Under the pieces are notes generated by a model. The model made no database searches. It worked only from the letters and a program-made list of their open reading frames with translations, and was not told where the DNA came from. Made by a program: the position numbers and the translations under genes. 52,523 nucleotides of DNA from positions 1-52,523 of the forward strand of contig JAVBTR010000019.1 of NCBI GenBank assembly GCA_031556065.1. Direction: 5' to 3'. Below, piece after piece: positions 49,943 to 52,523 of this stretch. Source of the DNA: JAVBTR01 sp031556065 (GTDB lineage Bacteria; Bacillota; Clostridia; Christensenellales; Aristaeellaceae). Within the stretch, counting starts at the first letter, position 1. Every line of letters starts with the position of its first letter.

Positions 49943-52522
49943 TCACTTCATGGATTGTGTGGCTGCCCAGCCCTTATCAATGGCCACCTGGTGGCTTGTG
50001 GCGTAGGGGCCGATAGCCTCAACCTGGGATTGAGTACGTGGGAAGTGAATACATAAGTGGCCGCTAAAGTTATTGTCGCGGATATGGCTTACTTCATGGG
50101 GATAGCTATGAGTGGATCCCATAAATACGGTGCCATCTCCGAAGATCACCCACACAGGCTTTGCTGTCCAGGTATTCTTGCCACCAAAGGCCTTGAGCAT
50201 GTTAGCTGTATCTTGAGCGGTAAGGGGCTCCGCATCGGCGTGAGCGCCGAGCGAGAACATATCCACCTGCCAGCTAATACCTGTAGAGTAGTCATAGATA
50301 GTGGCATAACGGTATAGCTTGGCTTTGGCGCGGATGGTGGTATACCAGTTGGCGTAAACCACCTGGGATGCCCTGGGCGTGGAAGAGCTAAAGGATGTGG
50401 TAGCAGTCGCGGTAGCAAGAGCCGCCTTGGCGGAAGAGCTGTTCAACACTGTCCAGGTATTAAGGCCCGCCACGCCATCGGATTTAAGGCTGTTCTTGGA
50501 TTGGAAGGAAACCAGGGCGGCTAAGGTCTTAACGCCAAACACGCCATCTGCCTTGCCAGACAAATAACCAAGCTCAATGAGCTTCTGCTGCATCAATTTA
50601 ACCGCGTCGCTGTTATCCCCCTGGCGAACCGTGGCGTTTACCCCGTTGGTGGTGGTAGGCGCCGGTGTCGCCGCGCTGGAAGCGGAAGTGGAATACAAAA
50701 GAGTTAAGGTTTTTGCGCCCGCGATCCCATCTCGTACAAGGCCGTTGGCACGCTGAAAATCCGCCACTGCCTGGGCTGTCTTGGCGCCGTATTTTCCATC
50801 GGCAGAGCTATCCAGGAACTTTAAAGTAATCAGTTTTTGCTGGAGCAAGGTCACATCGTTGCCCTTATCCCCTTGCCTTAAGGTGCTGAAGGTGGTGTTC
50901 ACCCCATCGGGGCCTACAGCAGTATTGGAATAAAGCACAGATTGGGTATCATATCCCGCTACGCCGTCGGCTGCCAGGCCGTTTTTGTTTTGGAAGGCAG
51001 TGACAGCCGCCATATCGTCGGACAAATACTGACCGTCGTTCCGGGCAGTGTAATAGCCCAAGGCTGTTAACCGTTTTTGGAGGTTCAATACCGCTTCGCC
51101 GGAAACACCGATCTTTACTGTTACACAATTTTCCTTGGTAATGATGACCATCGTTGCCGCAGGGGTGACTGTGGCTGTAGCCACGGGCTTTGCCGCTATA
51201 GCATTATCGGAAAACAAAACATTGATGGTAGATTTACCGCAGATGCCATCTACCTTCATGTTGTTTGCCGTTTGGAAATCCTTAAGCGCTGTAACGCTTT
51301 TGGAACCAAAGACCCCATCCGCCGTAGCCGTCAGGTAACCCAAGTCTTTTAAACGCTGCTGAACCAGCTTGGCGTCATCGCCCTTTGAACCGCTTTCCAC
51401 AGTTTTGTCAGGCTTGGTATACACAGTGGGCGTAGCTGTGGGGGCGGGTGTAGCGTTGGAGGCTTTTGAAATAGCGGCGGAGGAATAAAGCACCTGAGCA
51501 GTATTGACTCCGATGCTGCCATCGGCTGTTAATCCGTTCTTCTTTTGAAACTCTTTGGTGGCTGCCTGCATGTCCTTGGTGTAGGTACTGCCAATGCTGC
51601 CATTGTAATAACCTAGCTCTTTTAACTGCTTGGCAGCGCTTTCAACAGCCTTGCCCACGTTGTTTAAACGAATGGTAGCTCCGCTTAAAGGTGAAAGAGC
51701 GTTAACTTCGGTTTTTGTGCCGCTTTTGTTCTTGGGCTTTCCCTCGTATAAAAGAGCTTGAAGGTTAGCATCCACGGCACCAGTTTGGGGCAGGCTGTTG
51801 CTGGCCTGCAAAGCCTTTACTGCCGCCTCCGTACCGCTTCCAAACTTGCCATCGGCGGAACCGGACAAGAATTTCAGTTCGATCAGTGCCAACTGCATGG
51901 CGTATACTGCGTCGCTTTCATCGCCTTTTTGCAAGGTGACGTAGGAGGTATTGCCCAAAAGCTGGGTAGAAGTGACTTCTTTGACATTGACATATTCTGC
52001 CATCACATAACCGGATTTGCCATTATATATAATTTTAAGAAAATCCCCGCTAACCCCTTCCACAGTGATGCCAGCCCCTGCTTCCAGCCGTTCCACCAAA
52101 TCAGAGGACGCACTGGCCGCTTTACGCATGTTTACCTTGCCGCAGGTGGTTGTATCGTAGGGATAGGAAGCCACAGTGCTTTGGGTGGACACAGGCGCCT
52201 GGGTAACAGCCGCGGTGGCGGCAGCAGTATCCCCTGTGACGAATTGCTTCATAGCAAAACCATTGCGGTTATTGTAGATAATTTCGTAATATTCGCCGGA
52301 TTCGCCGATAACCGTCACCGTGGTGCCTTTATCGATCCGTTCCAAAACAACGGAATTATCGTTAGCCGAACGGCGCATGTTCACGCTATCGACGGTTTTC
52401 ACTTCATATGGATACGCTTGGGCAGCAGCAGATGCCAGCAAAAGCCCGATTGTTACCACAACAACAAGTACAAATGCGATCCCCTTACGATTTTGCTGCC
52501 TTAAAACGACGCCATTCATCAT
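49943..52522 (-). CDS. Large wall protein: two SH3, six peptidoglycan-binding repeats, divergent L,D-transpeptidase-like C-terminus
   Basis: The 859-residue reading opens at an ATG one base from the window edge, so a few residues could be missing. A signal peptide (about 1-36, AQA-YP) is followed by two SH3b domains (YPYEVKTVDSVNMRR, YPYDTTTCGKVNMRK; about 37-96 and 118-178), six peptidoglycan-binding repeats (about 195-690; for example KLVQQRLKDLGYLTATADGV) and a C-terminal domain (about 715-859). This domain matches the end of the 31242-32213 protein: AHADAEP, SYPHEV with His809, and GHLCIHF with His822 and Cys824, spaced as in YkuD L,D-transpeptidases, although the canonical SHGC motif is altered. 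It probably binds the wall and may cross-link or cleave it. It lies 10 bp upstream of the PdaC-like deacetylase. Confidence 0.8.
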   Translation of the reverse strand: MMNGVVLRQQNRKGIAFVLVVVVTIGLLLASAAAQAYPYEVKTVDSVNMRRSANDNSVVLERIDKGTTVTVIGESGEYYEIIYNNRNGFAMKQFVTGDTAAATAAVTQAPVSTQSTVASYPYDTTTCGKVNMRKAASASSDLVERLEAGAGITVEGVSGDFLKIIYNGKSGYVMAEYVNVKEVTSTQLLGNTSYVTLQKGDESDAVYAMQLALIELKFLSGSADGKFGSGTEAAVKALQASNSLPQTGAVDANLQALLYEGKPKNKSGTKTEVNALSPLSGATIRLNNVGKAVESAAKQLKELGYYNGSIGSTYTKDMQAATKEFQKKNGLTADGSIGVNTAQVLYSSAAISKASNATPAPTATPTVYTKPDKTVESGSKGDDAKLVQQRLKDLGYLTATADGVFGSKSVTALKDFQTANNMKVDGICGKSTINVLFSDNAIAAKPVATATVTPAATMVIITKENCVTVKIGVSGEAVLNLQKRLTALGYYTARNDGQYLSDDMAAVTAFQNKNGLAADGVAGYDTQSVLYSNTAVGPDGVNTTFSTLRQGDKGNDVTLLQQKLITLKFLDSSADGKYGAKTAQAVADFQRANGLVRDGIAGAKTLTLLYSTSASSAATPAPTTTNGVNATVRQGDNSDAVKLMQQKLIELGYLSGKADGVFGVKTLAALVSFQSKNSLKSDGVAGLNTWTVLNSSSAKAALATATATTSFSSSTPRASQVVYANWYTTIRAKAKLYRYATIYDYSTGISWQVDMFSLGAHADAEPLTAQDTANMLKAFGGKNTWTAKPVWVIFGDGTVFMGSTHSYPHEVSHIRDNNFSGHLCIHFPRTQSQVEAIGPYATSHQVAIDKGWAATQSMK
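50440..51935 (-). repeat. Six tandem peptidoglycan-binding repeats (coding)
   Basis: Six repeats of roughly 65-80 codons, each of the form QxxLxxLGYxxxxxDGxFGxxTxxAVxxFQxxNGLxxDGxxGxxTxxxLYS. Their linkers contain Thr/Ala/Pro-rich stretches. They are diverged at the DNA level and are not a mobile element or CRISPR array. Confidence 0.75.
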
Positions 52523-52523
52523 A

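Noticed and set aside
50440..51935. Possible CRISPR or tandem DNA repeat
   Set aside because: The repeats are protein-level peptidoglycan-binding units that are diverged in DNA, with no constant direct repeat or spacers.
51758..52504. 248-codon open frame opposite the wall protein
   Set aside because: The minus strand carries a signal peptide, SH3 and peptidoglycan-binding repeats; the plus frame has no start site or family match.

Overview
The window looks like a chromosomal segment of a member of Bacillota, most likely class Clostridia. The support is gene order and content: asp23-amaP-DUF2273-nusB-folD-xseA-xseB-ispA, purR-glmU-pth-mfd, rbgA-rnhB-yraN-comM-dprA, a T-box in front of aspS, a BofA-like sporulation protein, ThiI next to a cysteine desulfurase, YesM/YesN-type two-component genes, and Bacillus-like promoters and ribosome binding sites. 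No rRNA, tRNA, CRISPR array, insertion sequence or prophage was recognised. Coding density is high, most genes lie on the minus strand, and at least six genes seem to start at TTG behind a strong Shine-Dalgarno (SD) sequence.

Left part (1-8.2 kb, minus strand): the conserved rbgA-rnhB-yraN-comM-dprA block, interrupted by a 1341-residue membrane glycosyltransferase that combines a carbohydrate-binding-like domain, one GT-C module and a GT39 protein O-mannosyltransferase module. Next (8.2-9.1 kb) is a plus-strand pair: a 48-residue membrane protein and a DUF4230 protein.

9.1-17 kb: a ribose/galactose-type ABC sugar importer (ATPase, permease, binding protein; minus strand) diverges from a tightly overlapping histidine kinase, AraC-type response regulator and DctP-type lipoprotein. 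No TRAP permease genes accompany the DctP protein, so a three-component sugar-sensing system that controls the importer is the simplest reading. 17-22 kb: an SPFH/zinc-ribbon protein with a degenerate receiver-like protein, mtnN, a coiled-coil membrane-anchored protein, and scpB, scpA and an M50 protease.

22-31 kb: a DacF-type carboxypeptidase, a THUMP-type RNA methyltransferase, and the purR-glmU(C-terminal half only)-pth-mfd operon. 31-35 kb: a secreted wall protein with a divergent L,D-transpeptidase-like domain, and a divergent operon with a thioredoxin-reductase-like flavoprotein that lacks the NADPH motif plus two secreted proteins. 35-45.5 kb: rplS, bofA, thiI, a cysteine desulfurase, two membrane proteins, and the long ispA-xseB-xseA-folD-(TsaD paralogue)-nusB-DUF2273-amaP-asp23 run.

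Right end (45.5-52.5 kb): T-box-controlled aspS, then cell-envelope genes: uppP, a PdaC-like polysaccharide deacetylase, and a large wall protein with two SH3 domains, six peptidoglycan-binding repeats and the same L,D-transpeptidase-like C-terminus seen at 31 kb. The most interesting items are this paired wall-enzyme domain, the DctP/kinase/regulator cluster, the NADPH-motif-less reductase, the half-length GlmU, and the terminator that overlaps a promoter and a ribosome binding site at 22.8 kb.
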